From Nakamurella lactea DSM 19367 (GTDB lineage: Bacteria > Actinomycetota > Actinomycetes > Mycobacteriales > Nakamurellaceae): a stretch of 47,144 nucleotides of DNA. Numbering within the stretch: the stretch's first letter is position 1; each line of letters starts with the position of its first letter. Positions 8,900-17,329 of this stretch are shown one piece after another. The stretch covers positions 1 to 47,144 of the forward strand of contig NZ_AUFT01000025.1 in NCBI RefSeq assembly GCF_000426645.1, read 5' to 3'. The translations under genes and the position numbers were made by a program. Under the pieces are notes generated by a model. The model worked only from the letters and a program-made list of their open reading frames with translations, had not been told where the DNA came from and made no database searches.

Positions 8900-9475
8900 T
8901 CAGCCGGTGGCTTTCGCCTCGAACACCATCTGCAGTCCGTGGTCGGGGTGGTAGGTCCAGCTGACGTTGCAGTTCTTGCCCTCGGCGGTCTGGGTGCCGT
9001 CCAGGGCGCGGGTCTTCGTCATTCGCTCCACCACTGCGTGGCTGAATCCGAGATCATCCAGGAAGCCGACCAGCTTTGCGCCCATGGTGGCGGCGTCGCC
9101 GTCGGTGATGGTGATCTCGAGGTAGTCGGCCTCACCGCTGACCGCCGAGTTGGTGCCGAAGTGTGCCTCGGCCAGTTCGCTCAGGTTGGGCGACTGAGCT
9201 GCCGCCGCTTGAGCCACGGCAGCATGGTTGCGGTCGGAGGCCGCCATCCCCTGCCGGTATCCGACGACAGCGGCAACGGCGGCCGTCGCGACGAGCAGGA
9301 CAACGAGAGCCGCGATCAGCAGGACGGCGCGAGACCGTCGGGCTGCACGCGCCGGGGGTATGGGTCCGTCGGTGACCGGTGCCGCGAACTGCGGCGCGAT
9401 CGCCGCGGCCTGCGGTCTGTCGGGCTCGAACCGGGGATCGCGGGGCGCCCAGTAGGACGAATTATGGTCGATCAT
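8900..9475 (-). CDS. Single-pass membrane protein of unknown function
   Basis: This is a 191-residue protein with an ATG start at 9475 after AAAGGAG. It has a Pro/Ala-rich cytoplasmic N-terminus (~45 residues), a basic R-A-A-R-R-S-R stop, and one strong transmembrane helix (about residues 49-72). The exported domain contains P-N-L-S-E-L-A-E-A-H-F, E-I-T-I-T-D-G-D and, near the end, H-P-D-H-G-L-Q-M-V-F-E. I do not recognise the family. A decayed paralogue carrying the same three motifs lies at about 42765-43010. It follows the lipoprotein gene by 48 bp and probably shares its transcript. Confidence 0.8.
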   Translation of the reverse strand: MIDHNSSYWAPRDPRFEPDRPQAAAIAPQFAAPVTDGPIPPARAARRSRAVLLIAALVVLLVATAAVAAVVGYRQGMAASDRNHAAVAQAAAAQSPNLSELAEAHFGTNSAVSGEADYLEITITDGDAATMGAKLVGFLDDLGFSHAVVERMTKTRALDGTQTAEGKNCNVSWTYHPDHGLQMVFEAKATG

Positions 9476-9523
9476 GATGATTCTCCTTTGATGAGTACGG
9501 TTTTGAGGGTGGACGGGCGCGAG

Positions 9524-10102
9524 CTACTGCCCGCTGACCGGCTTCCAGGTGCCGCAGCCGGAGACCCGGACGCTGAAGGCTCCTGAGCGGATGAACAGCA
9601 GCCCGTCGTTGACGCCGTTGTCGGCCAGTTCACCGTCGGCACTGCGGGTCTCCCAGTAACACAGGCCGTCGGGAGGGTTCGGGTCGGACGCCTGGTAGGT
9701 GCCGGGCGCTACGTCCTTGCCGACCACGTAGGTGCCGTCGCCGAAGGTGCCGGCCGGCTCGGGCGGGGCGGCCGTCACGGTGTGTTTCTCGGTGACGCTG
9801 ACGGTGACCTTGCTGGTGCGCACCTCGGTGCGGGTGCCGGCCGGCTTGGGCGTCAGGGTCGCCGTCGCGGTGACGGTTGCCGTTGTGGGTTGCACCCTGG
9901 TCTCGGTACTGACGTCGGTGACGGTGCTGACCTGCGCGACGGTCGTCGGCTCGGTACGGACGACGGTGACGGTGCTCGGCACCGGCGCGGCGGCGCCGCT
10001 ACCGGTCGACGAGCAGGCGGCGGCCGCGGTGATGCCGAGCAGCGCGCCGGCGATGAACAGAGCGCGGCGTGCGGCGTCGCGGATTCGTGCGGTGTAGAAC
10101 AT
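9524..10102 (-). CDS. Secreted lipoprotein, Thr/Val-rich linker and C-terminal beta domain
   Basis: The ATG at 10102 follows AAGGAGATTCCG and is preferred over the longer open frame, because it places a signal peptide and a lipobox (A-A-A-C, Cys about residue 30) at the N-terminus. After the Cys comes ~90 residues of Thr/Val-rich linker. A C-terminal domain with G-D-G-T-Y-V-V-G-K-D-V-A-P-G-T-Y and C-Y-W-E-T-R follows. This last pattern is common in small actinobacterial surface lipoproteins of unknown role. The protein is 192 residues, lipid-anchored outside the membrane, and the probable first gene of a pair with the membrane protein at 8900-9475. Confidence 0.82.
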   Translation of the reverse strand: MFYTARIRDAARRALFIAGALLGITAAAACSSTGSGAAAPVPSTVTVVRTEPTTVAQVSTVTDVSTETRVQPTTATVTATATLTPKPAGTRTEVRTSKVTVSVTEKHTVTAAPPEPAGTFGDGTYVVGKDVAPGTYQASDPNPPDGLCYWETRSADGELADNGVNDGLLFIRSGAFSVRVSGCGTWKPVSGQ

Positions 10103-10574
10103 CGGAATCTCCTTCGGGTTATGGCCGTCCGATTGGACGGCGGCAGTTGGTTCGGGCAGCCGCCGATAGCCGATGTCCGGACATGCGGCATCGACGGCTA
10201 CTCGAAGGTGGGGTCGGCTGCGCATCCGACCCCGAATGAAGTCCGACGGACCCCTCGTCCGTCGGCGGTCGACATGAGCTACATGACGTTCTCTGTGACG
10301 ACCTGAGGAGACTGTAAAACCCAGTACCGACAATGGGTCTCGTCGTTGCGCCTATCATTCGAACAGGTGTTGCGATATCGGTCGCGACGGCCTGAATGAC
10401 AATCATGTGATGAACTCGCGACTGCCGTCGATGTGGCAACCGAATGCAACTGGCGACCGGATCAACGTCTACAAGCAGGCCGCGGAAGTCTTGAAAGCGA
10501 TCGCAAACGCGCAAGCCGTTGGCGAACGGGCCTCGGCACGATCATTCGCGGGTTCTGGCTCACCGGAGGGGCTG
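10103..10574. other. Intergenic stretch upstream of the lipoprotein gene
   Basis: This must hold the lipoprotein promoter, but no clear -35/-10 pair can be assigned. A short inverted repeat (ACCCA...TGGGT) lies near 10319-10338. An open plus-strand frame at 10407 onward has no start support and runs through the Fic remnant, so I do not call it a gene. Confidence 0.4.
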
Positions 10575-11580
10575 CGGGCGTCGGCTGCGTGCGACGAACT
10601 CGTCGATCATTGCCAGTATCTCGTCGGCGTGCCAATGGCCCCACGCCGGAACCCGCTGAACTTGGTGACAGCTCCCGCACTCTCGAGCGGCTCGAGGCAC
10701 CGCGAAGCGTGGGCACTTCGGATGCCCATTTCCCCGGCGAGAACCCAGGTATTGAGCACCGGACCACGAACCAACGGGTCTGCCACCCGCCAGGTCGTCG
10801 AGTCCCGCCGCGCCTTCGCCCGACCCGACCAACTGCCCCGAACCTTCCCCAGTTCGCCGACGAGCCATCGCCCGTTCGCTATTGCCGAGAATGCCGCCGC
10901 GGGGCACGTCCGATGATCTTCTCTGGGTCTCCAGTTCGAAAGTCGTTGAGCGCCTGATGCTATGCCAGGATGCTGACCAGCAGGCCGGCGGAGATGGGCA
11001 CGATCGCCGAGCGGGTGAGCCCTTGTTCCGCAACATCGCATCCATCAGGGCTCGACCGACCCGGCCGTTCCCGCCAGGGATCGGATGGATCGTCTCGAAC
11101 TGGGCATGCGCGATCGCGGCCTGCTCGATCAGCGGGATGTCCTGTCGATTCACGTAGCGCAGCAGGTCTGCATCGCATCCGGAACGAGTTTCGGCCCCGG
11201 CGAGACATAATCAGCGCCACCGGCGTTCGGGACGAGACCCGATCCACACGGGTTGATCACGCCAGCGGCCGGCGATGTCCGGCTCATCGTGACCCAATAG
11301 TGCCTCGTGCATGCTCAGCACCGACTCGTCGGCGAGCTCGGCGGCAAGTTCGACTCCCGCGCTCGTCGCGGTCGTATTGGCGACGATCAGGGTGGCATTG
11401 CGGCGACTGGTATCCCCAGGGCGGGCCATCGCGATGGCCCGCGTCGATGCGGTGAGGTTTTCGATCTGTGATGACGCGGCGGCTTCGGTGCGCAACAGAA
11501 TCGCGGCGTGGACCGCACTCTGCGTGCCTATCTCGTGATCGAATCTGGCGATCTCGTTCGCGGCATCCTCAGCAGCCGCT
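10575..11580 (-). pseudogene. Fic-domain protein gene, frameshifted
   Basis: Pieces of one Fic protein lie in three frames on the minus strand. The N-terminal part (about 11570-11230) carries L-R-T-E-A-A-A-S-S-Q-I-E-N-L and a G-H-D-E-P-D-I-A-G-R-W-R-D-Q segment, typical of the Fic N-terminal domain. The next part (~11150-11020) has the Fic motif I-H-P-I-P-G-G-N-G-R-V-G-R, a variant of HPFxxGNGRxxR. After another shift come L-T-R-S-A-I-V-P-I-S-A-G-L-L and the C-terminal winged-helix region. Fic enzymes AMPylate protein targets. The shifts near 11200, 11020 and about 10620-10650 mean no full protein can be made. Confidence 0.8.
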
Positions 11581-11599
11581 GCAGTCGATCTGGATGGAG

Positions 11600-12139
11600 C
11601 TCAGCTAGTCCGGGCAATCTCGGGGACGGCCGCCGATGAGTAGCTTCCCGCGGCCTTGGCCCGCTCTTATCGCGTCATCGTTCAGGGCTCGTCGGCAACC
11701 CGCCGCCGCGCATCTCGTACCCGACCGGCGGCAACCACCGCCCATCTGATTCCATCAGGACCCGCTACGCCCGGCTATGTCCCTAAGTGGGTATTTCATG
11801 CCGTCACCTGCACATTTGTCCACACCGGCGAGGAGTCACCGGGACTGGTGGCTAAGCAACAGCACGCCGGTGCCGCCTTCGCACCGGTGCCGTTCCAGGA
11901 TTTACAGGGCGCCTACCTGTCCGGCCCACGCCCTCAAGTCGATGAGGGCCAAGCTGGCCGCCGAGTGCATTACCCGACTCGCTAACTCGAGCAGTACCAG
12001 TCAGTCGGAGATGGCAGCCCAAAACCATGCGTAGCATGCTCGCGACCGGCACTGCGTGCCTGCTCGGCGTCCGTGCTCGGCGTCCGTGCTCGGCGCGCGA
12101 GCGACGCCCGGTTCGTGAAGCAGGCCGAGCGACGGAAGG
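11600..12139. other. Gene-free stretch between the Fic remnant and the cupin gene
   Basis: I find no supported gene. Short open frames on both strands lack recognisable motifs or ribosome sites. The right end holds a 13-bp triplicated repeat (12061-12099). It marks the boundary between the decayed left flank and the catabolic island. Confidence 0.4.
12061..12099. repeat. 13-bp tandem repeat, three copies
   Basis: TGCTCGGCGTCCG occurs twice exactly and a third time as TGCTCGGCGCGCG, head to tail, just beyond the stop codon of the cupin gene. It looks like slippage-generated repeat DNA; no role is apparent. Confidence 0.8.
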
Positions 12140-12640
12140 TCAACGGATGAACTGGTCGACATAGCTCGCACCGAGCCCGTTTGAGTCGTAGTAGTCACGA
12201 CATAGCTGGATCTTAGTGAACGCATCTTCGTAACCAGTCTGACGGCCTTCCTCGTCCACGTAGACCATGGCGCCTGAGATGTTGAAGAACGTAACCATCT
12301 CCGACGATTCCGGCGGAACCCTCAGGGTGTGAATCTCGCCGGGCGGCTCGTAGACGAACGAACCCGCCTCCGCGGTCCAGTCGTGCTCGTCATACTTCCA
12401 CTTGCCAGATATCACGTAGCCGAAGACGGCCCCGGGATGCCTGTGCCGAGACACGATGCCCGTGGTTGTGACTTTAAGCAGATTGCACCATCCGCCGGCA
12501 ACCGTGTTGAACATCAATGGGCGGAACCAGACACTCGGCGCCTGCGGAACCCATACACGGGGATCGTCGGGAACTGCTGCTACTGCGATCTCCGCCGGGT
12601 AATCCGGCGAAATTGGAATAGATGGAACACTGGATGCCAT
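12140..12640 (-). CDS. Cupin, 2,4'-dihydroxyacetophenone dioxygenase-like
   Basis: A single-domain cupin of 166 residues is obtained from the ATG at 12640, which follows GAAGGGATCGATC. An ATG at 12676 overlapping the previous stop is the alternative. The metal motif is H-R-H in the first cupin box. It is followed by G-K-W-K-Y-D-E-H-D-W and P-P-G-E-I-H-T-L, giving the third His. This layout matches the 2,4'-dihydroxyacetophenone dioxygenase family, non-haem iron enzymes that cleave a C-C bond beside a ketone to release a carboxylate and formate. The real substrate here is unknown. It is the last gene of unit A. Confidence 0.8.
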   Translation of the reverse strand: MASSVPSIPISPDYPAEIAVAAVPDDPRVWVPQAPSVWFRPLMFNTVAGGWCNLLKVTTTGIVSRHRHPGAVFGYVISGKWKYDEHDWTAEAGSFVYEPPGEIHTLRVPPESSEMVTFFNISGAMVYVDEEGRQTGYEDAFTKIQLCRDYYDSNGLGASYVDQFIR

Positions 12641-12672
12641 GATCGATCCCTTCTCGCATTTGGGTACTGACG

Positions 12673-13983
12673 TCATAGGTGCTGATGTGCCTTTACCGCG
12701 CCCTCCTTGAACCGACCGATGCGGTATGGGCTTAGATCAAAGGCCACCTGTTGTTCTCTCACCAAGGCAGCGGCGGCGGCGCCGACACCGGGGCCGATTC
12801 CGAAGCCATGACTGCTCATTCCAGTCGCGAGTATCAAGCCATCGATGTCTGCGATGCGCTCGATGACAGGCAGCGCGTCCGGTGTCACGTCAACGGTGCC
12901 GGCCCACGATCGCTGAATACGCGAATTGGACCAGTCGGGGACGAGTTCGGTCAGATGCCGATGCGCAAGCTCGATCTTGCGAACATTTGCTGGAGGATTG
13001 TCCATCCGCGGCCAATCAAATGGGTCCGGCTCGCCACCGGGGAGCCGTCTGCGCAAATCCTGAAACGCAACGCGATTCAGATGCAATCGGATCATCTTTC
13101 GGTTCCGCGCGAAGTTCGGAAGAAACAATCGCAGGTCACCGAGTGTATCGATCGCTATGTCGTAGTCACTCCATGCCGCACTGCCGAAGATCACGGATCC
13201 GTCATTCTGTTGACTAAAGCCCACCTGCGGGACATGAACGGCCAATTCAGTGACCCGCGGCAACGGCACCGTTCGTGCCGCTGTTGCCCGAATCCATCGG
13301 ACCGGCAGCCGCAACCCCAGCGGCGCCAATAACTTCCGCGACCAGGCACCAGCAGCGATTACCACGCGGTCAGCGGATCGAGAGCCTGCCGAGGTGTGCA
13401 CGCCGCGCACGACATCGGAGATGATGTTCAGGCCGGTGACGGTTACCTGCTCCTCAATGATCACTCCACGCCGGCGGGCAGCGTCGGCTACCGCAGCGCC
13501 CGCACGTTCTGGGTCCGCATGACCGTCTGTGGGCGTATAGAGGCCGCCGGCCCAGCGGCCCGCCGTCCAAGGCACCAACTCGGTGGCTTCCTCCCCGCTA
13601 ATCATTCGGCTGCCGAATGCCTCAGTACCGCTGGAGGTATCGAGCCACGTGCGGTACTTGGTGAGCTCGGGCTCAGTCCGGGCGAGATTCACCAAGCCCT
13701 TCTTCACCAGGGTGAGATCGGGCCCGATCTCCTCGGCCAAGCGCTCCCATGTCGAGGCGGCGCTCTGGACCAGGTCGATCTCTGACGGGTCGCAGCCCTG
13801 ACGGCGGACGAATCCCCAGTTCCGGCTGGACTGGAGACCAGCAGCCTTGCCCTTATCGATCAGCCGAACAGTCAGGCCGGATCCGGCCAGCTCGTACGCG
13901 GTTGTGAGCCCGACGATGCCGGCGCCTACGACGATGACATCCGACCCGCCAGGGCCCGTCGGTCGCGATCTTTCCTCGGACAC
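12673..13983 (-). CDS. FAD-dependent amino-acid/amine oxidase-like protein (DAO family)
   Basis: This is a 436-residue protein with a GTG start at 13983. The N-terminal dinucleotide fold has V-V-G-A-G-I-V-G at about residues 18-25, followed by a strand ending in L-I-D-K. The C-terminal D-x-x-P-V-I-E-R and G-M-S-S-H-G-F-G-I-G-P-G segments are typical of the DAO superfamily (glycine, sarcosine and D-amino-acid oxidases). It would oxidise a C-N or C-O bond with O2 or another acceptor. It starts 6 bp after the DJ-1 gene and its TGA overlaps the longer cupin frame, so the set is tightly coupled. The exact substrate cannot be read from the sequence. Confidence 0.88.
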   Translation of the reverse strand: MSEERSRPTGPGGSDVIVVGAGIVGLTTAYELAGSGLTVRLIDKGKAAGLQSSRNWGFVRRQGCDPSEIDLVQSAASTWERLAEEIGPDLTLVKKGLVNLARTEPELTKYRTWLDTSSGTEAFGSRMISGEEATELVPWTAGRWAGGLYTPTDGHADPERAGAAVADAARRRGVIIEEQVTVTGLNIISDVVRGVHTSAGSRSADRVVIAAGAWSRKLLAPLGLRLPVRWIRATAARTVPLPRVTELAVHVPQVGFSQQNDGSVIFGSAAWSDYDIAIDTLGDLRLFLPNFARNRKMIRLHLNRVAFQDLRRRLPGGEPDPFDWPRMDNPPANVRKIELAHRHLTELVPDWSNSRIQRSWAGTVDVTPDALPVIERIADIDGLILATGMSSHGFGIGPGVGAAAAALVREQQVAFDLSPYRIGRFKEGAVKAHQHL

Positions 13984-13989
13984 GCGCGG

Positions 13990-14526
13990 TCAGATCTTTC
14001 GAGCCGCGAGTGCCTCGATGAAGGGCGGCATGAAAGCAGGCAGGTCGTCCGGGATCCGTGAGGTGATGATGTTGCCGTCGACCACCACAGCCTCGTCAGT
14101 GAACTCCCCACCCGCACCACGGATGTCGTCGGCGATGGAGAAGTAGCAGGCGATCTTGCGACCCTTGCACAGACCAGCCGACGCCAGCACCCATGGACCG
14201 TGGCAGATCGCGGCGACCGGCTTGCCGGACTCCCCGGCTTCACGCACGAAGTCGATCATCTTCGGAGCCCGGCGCATGTAGTCCGGTGAAAAGCCGCCGG
14301 GTATCAAGACTCCGTCGAAGTCATAGGAAGACACCGCATCGATGTCGACGTCGGCAGTTACGGGCAGTCCGTGCTTGCCCTTGAATGTGGACGCCCGGCC
14401 GCTCCCGACGATGATCACCTCGGCCCCCTCCTCGCGCAGCCTGTACAACGGGTACCAGAGCTCGACATCCTCGTACAGATCTTCGGCCAGCACGGCCACC
14501 TTGATCGAGTTCAGTGACTGACTCAC
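13990..14526 (-). CDS. DJ-1/PfpI family protein
   Basis: This is a 178-residue protein from the GTG at 14526, which overlaps the previous stop as GTGA. The longer upstream frame has no support. The core I-P-G-G-F-S-P-D and nucleophile elbow A-A-I-C-H-G-P-W (Cys about residue 107) match the PfpI/YhbO branch of the DJ-1 superfamily. An acidic residue early in the chain (E-D-L-Y-E-D-V-E) is the usual partner. Family members act on glyoxals, as glyoxalase III or deglycase-like activities, or as proteases or amidases. In this operon an aldehyde- or amide-handling role is plausible. Confidence 0.87.
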   Translation of the reverse strand: MSQSLNSIKVAVLAEDLYEDVELWYPLYRLREEGAEVIIVGSGRASTFKGKHGLPVTADVDIDAVSSYDFDGVLIPGGFSPDYMRRAPKMIDFVREAGESGKPVAAICHGPWVLASAGLCKGRKIACYFSIADDIRGAGGEFTDEAVVVDGNIITSRIPDDLPAFMPPFIEALAARKI

Positions 14527-15575
14527 GGCATGACTCCATTTCCTTGGGTTGTTTCGGGGGCGGGGGTAACGACGATTGGTTGGGCCCACACGGGAGCTCG
14601 GGGTCGATTGACCAGGTCCGCGGGTTTGGTCCCGGTCAGCGCGGCAGCAACCGCCTCTGTCGCGTGCCACACCATCGACCGTACCGAGTCGCGAGTGAGA
14701 CCACCGACGTGGGCGGTGAGGACCGTCCGGTCGACCAGATCCAGCAATCCTGATCTCGCAGGTGGTTCGGTGGTGAACACGTCAAGGGCTGCCATCGCGA
14801 GATGACCACTGCGCAGTGCAGTCTCGAGCGCACGCTCATCGACGATCCCGCCGCGCGCCGTGTTGACGAGAATCGATCCCGGTCGCATCGCCTTCATGAG
14901 CGTCGCGTCGAACATATGCCAGGTCTGTGGAGTCAGCGGGAGATGGAGCGAGACGATGTCACAGCTGGCCAAAAGCTGGTCCAGCGGCACGACGGTCACA
15001 CCCGGCAATTCGGCCACTAGGGGGTCGGTGCCGAACACCGAGGCACCGAACCCCTCGAGACGTCGAGCGACCGCACGGGCGATGGTGCCCAACCCGATGA
15101 GGCCGACACTCGCCTTGTGTAGATCGCGGCCCACCCAATCGCCGGTTCGGTCCCACCGACCCGCACGCACCGCCCTGTCGTGCTGGGCGACTTTGCGGCA
15201 CGCCGCCAGGATCATCGCAACCGTGTGGTCGGCAACGGCCTCCTCGTTCGTTCCTTTGGCACTCGTCACTGCGATGCCTAGGTCAGCGGCGGCGGCTAGA
15301 TCGATGCTGTCGGTGCCCACCCCTACCCGACTCAGGATGCGCAGGGTCGGTGCTGCCGCGAGTACCTCGCGGGAGAAGCGGTCGGTGCTGACAATGCCAG
15401 CAACACAACCACTAACGAGTTCGATCATCTCCTCGACCGTACGATCCCGGGTCCGTGGTGACCGCCGCAACTCCAGTCCGGCGGCCTTCAGCCGGGCGAC
15501 CTCCGGGGATCCGTCATCGGGGAAGTCCGGCCAGGTGACCAGCACCTCGCGTGGCGCGTCGCGGACCGTCGTCAT
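14523..15575 (-). CDS. D-2-hydroxyacid dehydrogenase (phosphoglycerate dehydrogenase-like)
   Basis: The ATG at 15575 overlaps the upstream stop (ATGA) and gives 350 residues, normal for the family. The substrate domain has V-G-V-G-T-D-S-I-D. The NAD fold reads V-G-L-I-G-L-G-T-I-A with an acidic D at the end of the second strand (G-T-D-P). The catalytic Arg is in N-T-A-R-G-G, Glu in F-T-T-E-P-P and His in L-T-A-H-V-G-G. It would interconvert a 2-keto acid and a D-2-hydroxy acid using NAD(H). The third Gly of GxGxxG is Ala, a common variant. Second of two such enzymes in the operon. Confidence 0.92.
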   Translation of the reverse strand: MTTVRDAPREVLVTWPDFPDDGSPEVARLKAAGLELRRSPRTRDRTVEEMIELVSGCVAGIVSTDRFSREVLAAAPTLRILSRVGVGTDSIDLAAAADLGIAVTSAKGTNEEAVADHTVAMILAACRKVAQHDRAVRAGRWDRTGDWVGRDLHKASVGLIGLGTIARAVARRLEGFGASVFGTDPLVAELPGVTVVPLDQLLASCDIVSLHLPLTPQTWHMFDATLMKAMRPGSILVNTARGGIVDERALETALRSGHLAMAALDVFTTEPPARSGLLDLVDRTVLTAHVGGLTRDSVRSMVWHATEAVAAALTGTKPADLVNRPRAPVWAQPIVVTPAPETTQGNGVMP

Positions 15576-17221
15576 GCCCAGGCTCGAATCTGCAACGGCG
15601 AGACGAACGCATGCACCACGGCCGGCCGGTCCTCCGCGAGCGCCTTCGACATGGCGGAAACAAACTCGGCGTTCGTACGGGCGCAATAGGCAGCGGCGCC
15701 CATCGCGAGAGCACAACCGGCGAGATCGAGGCTGCCCTGGTCGACACCGATCTCCCGGCCGGGGAACCTCCGCTCCTGGTGCGCCCTGATCGAACCGTAG
15801 GTGCCGTTGTCGAAGTCGACGAAGACCAATCCACCTAATCCCAGCCGCACAGCGGTGTGGATCTCGCTCATCGTCATCGCCGATCCACCGTCGCCCGCGA
15901 TCGCCACGACGGGCCGGGCGGGGTCGGCGAGCTTCGCCCCGATGGCAGCAGGAATCGCGTATCCCATCGATCCGGAAGTGCTCCCGTAGAACGTATCCGC
16001 CTTGTCCCAGCGGAAGTATCGGTTGAGGTATCCGGAGAAGGCGCCGGCGTCGCAAGTGATGGCCCCGTCCGGTGGCAACACATCGCGCAGGGCAGCGATA
16101 GCGCTCGGCAGGTCGACCATTGGGTCGTCCTGGTCATTCACCGGGATCTCCGGCACGGTCGAGTCGAGGTAGCAACGGTGGACGTCGGCGGTGCGGGTCC
16201 GACGTTCGGCAAGGAGCGCATCGGCAGCCGGACGGTCGGCGAGTGCGGCCGTGATGGCCTCAGCGACCGGCCCTGCATCACCCACGACGGGGACATCGGG
16301 ATTTCGCACCACGTTCATCGATTCCGCGCTGGAGCTCACCTGAATCAGTAGTTGCCCGTCCCCAGGGACCGAGTAGCTCAGCGAGCTGAAGTCGCCGAAT
16401 CGGGTACCCAGCGCGACGACGACATCAGCGCCGCGGAGTGGGCCGAGGAGATCGGAGGACAGCCACGGCAGGTTCCCGGCGTACTGCGGATGAGAATTCG
16501 GGAACGCATCGAACCGTCGCCAGCCGCCATAGACCGTTGCGCCGGTTGCCTCGGCCAGCGCGATGGCTGCCTGACGGGCGGCCTCACCGCGCAAGCCCCC
16601 ACCGACGACCATGGCGACAGATCCAGCGAGTCGAAGCGCCGAGGCTGCGGCCGCAACGTCTTCCAGATTCACGCCCGGCCGGGGGACCCTTTGCCGGGCG
16701 GGAGTCTCAGTTGTCGACGTAGCGTATCCCAGGTCCTCAGGCAGACTCAGCAGCACCGGTCCCGGCCGGCCGGACTGGGCCAGGTAGAAGGCTCGCTGTA
16801 CCTGTTCCACGGCCCGGTCGGCGCTGACGATCTCGACGCCGTCCTTGCCCAGGAGTTTGCCAAAACCCACCATGTCGAGTTCCTGGAAGCTTTCCCGACC
16901 GGCGTCCTCTCGGGGAACCTGACCGACCAGCACCACCAGCGGCGTCGAATCCTGTCGAGCGGCGTGCAGGGCAATCGCGGCATGCGCGAGGCCCGGCCCC
17001 CTGGTCACCATGAACACCCCCGGCCGACCGGTCGTCCTCGCCCAGGCGTCCGCCATGAATCCGGCGCCTTCTTCGTGGTGCGCAGTGATCAGGTCGACGC
17101 CAGGCGCATCGTTGAAGGCGTCAAGCACCGGAAGGTAGCTCTCACCGGGCACGCAGAAGACCCGATCTACGCCCTCTGCTTCGATCGCCCGCACGATGAT
17201 CTGACCGACGGTCGCGCTCAT
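15572..17221 (-). CDS. Thiamin-diphosphate enzyme, acetolactate synthase/decarboxylase-like
   Basis: This is a 549-residue protein, ATG 17221. The N-terminal PYR domain has V-P-G-E-S-Y-L-P-V-L-D and the activating Glu in H-H-E-E-G-A-G (about residue 50). The central domain follows. The C-terminal PP domain has the ThDP-Mg motif G-D-G-G-S, ending in a D-N-G about 27 residues later. This is the benzoylformate decarboxylase/acetohydroxyacid synthase superfamily. It would decarboxylate or ligate a 2-keto acid. It lies between the two D-2-hydroxyacid dehydrogenases, which suggests a 2-keto acid as a shared intermediate. It is translationally coupled to a 10-codon leader frame (17218-17250). Confidence 0.9.
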   Translation of the reverse strand: MSATVGQIIVRAIEAEGVDRVFCVPGESYLPVLDAFNDAPGVDLITAHHEEGAGFMADAWARTTGRPGVFMVTRGPGLAHAAIALHAARQDSTPLVVLVGQVPREDAGRESFQELDMVGFGKLLGKDGVEIVSADRAVEQVQRAFYLAQSGRPGPVLLSLPEDLGYATSTTETPARQRVPRPGVNLEDVAAAASALRLAGSVAMVVGGGLRGEAARQAAIALAEATGATVYGGWRRFDAFPNSHPQYAGNLPWLSSDLLGPLRGADVVVALGTRFGDFSSLSYSVPGDGQLLIQVSSSAESMNVVRNPDVPVVGDAGPVAEAITAALADRPAADALLAERRTRTADVHRCYLDSTVPEIPVNDQDDPMVDLPSAIAALRDVLPPDGAITCDAGAFSGYLNRYFRWDKADTFYGSTSGSMGYAIPAAIGAKLADPARPVVAIAGDGGSAMTMSEIHTAVRLGLGGLVFVDFDNGTYGSIRAHQERRFPGREIGVDQGSLDLAGCALAMGAAAYCARTNAEFVSAMSKALAEDRPAVVHAFVSPLQIRAWA

Positions 17222-17250
17222 CGTGGCACCGCCACGGCACTCCGGGTCAC
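17218..17250 (-). CDS. Possible 10-residue leader peptide coupled to the ThDP-enzyme gene
   Basis: A GTG at 17250, preceded by a strong AAGGAGAACGACC, opens a frame of ten codons (M-T-R-S-A-V-A-V-P-R). Its TGA overlaps the ATG of the ThDP enzyme as ATGA. The ThDP start itself has no good ribosome site, and its own frame has no alternative start upstream. The simplest reading is that ribosomes load on the leader and re-initiate. The peptide sequence shows no run of regulatory codons, so attenuation is not indicated. Confidence 0.5.
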   Translation of the reverse strand: MTRSAVAVPR

Positions 17251-17329
17251 GGTCGTTCTCCTTGCTCGGTATGCGGATCCGTCCGTTCTTCTCGATGGAC
17301 AGAGCCCGACTGATTCGAAATTTTGACCG

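Noticed and set aside
8045..9586. 513-residue open frame across the TetR gene and the membrane-protein gene
   Set aside because: Arg-rich shadow translation spanning two supported genes in other frames.
11656..11985. 109-residue plus-strand open frame
   Set aside because: No start support, no motif and composition typical of non-coding high-GC DNA.
12028..12042. CGTAGCATGCT, partial match to the operator
   Set aside because: Only one half-site fits and it lies downstream of the cupin stop with no promoter nearby; likely chance.
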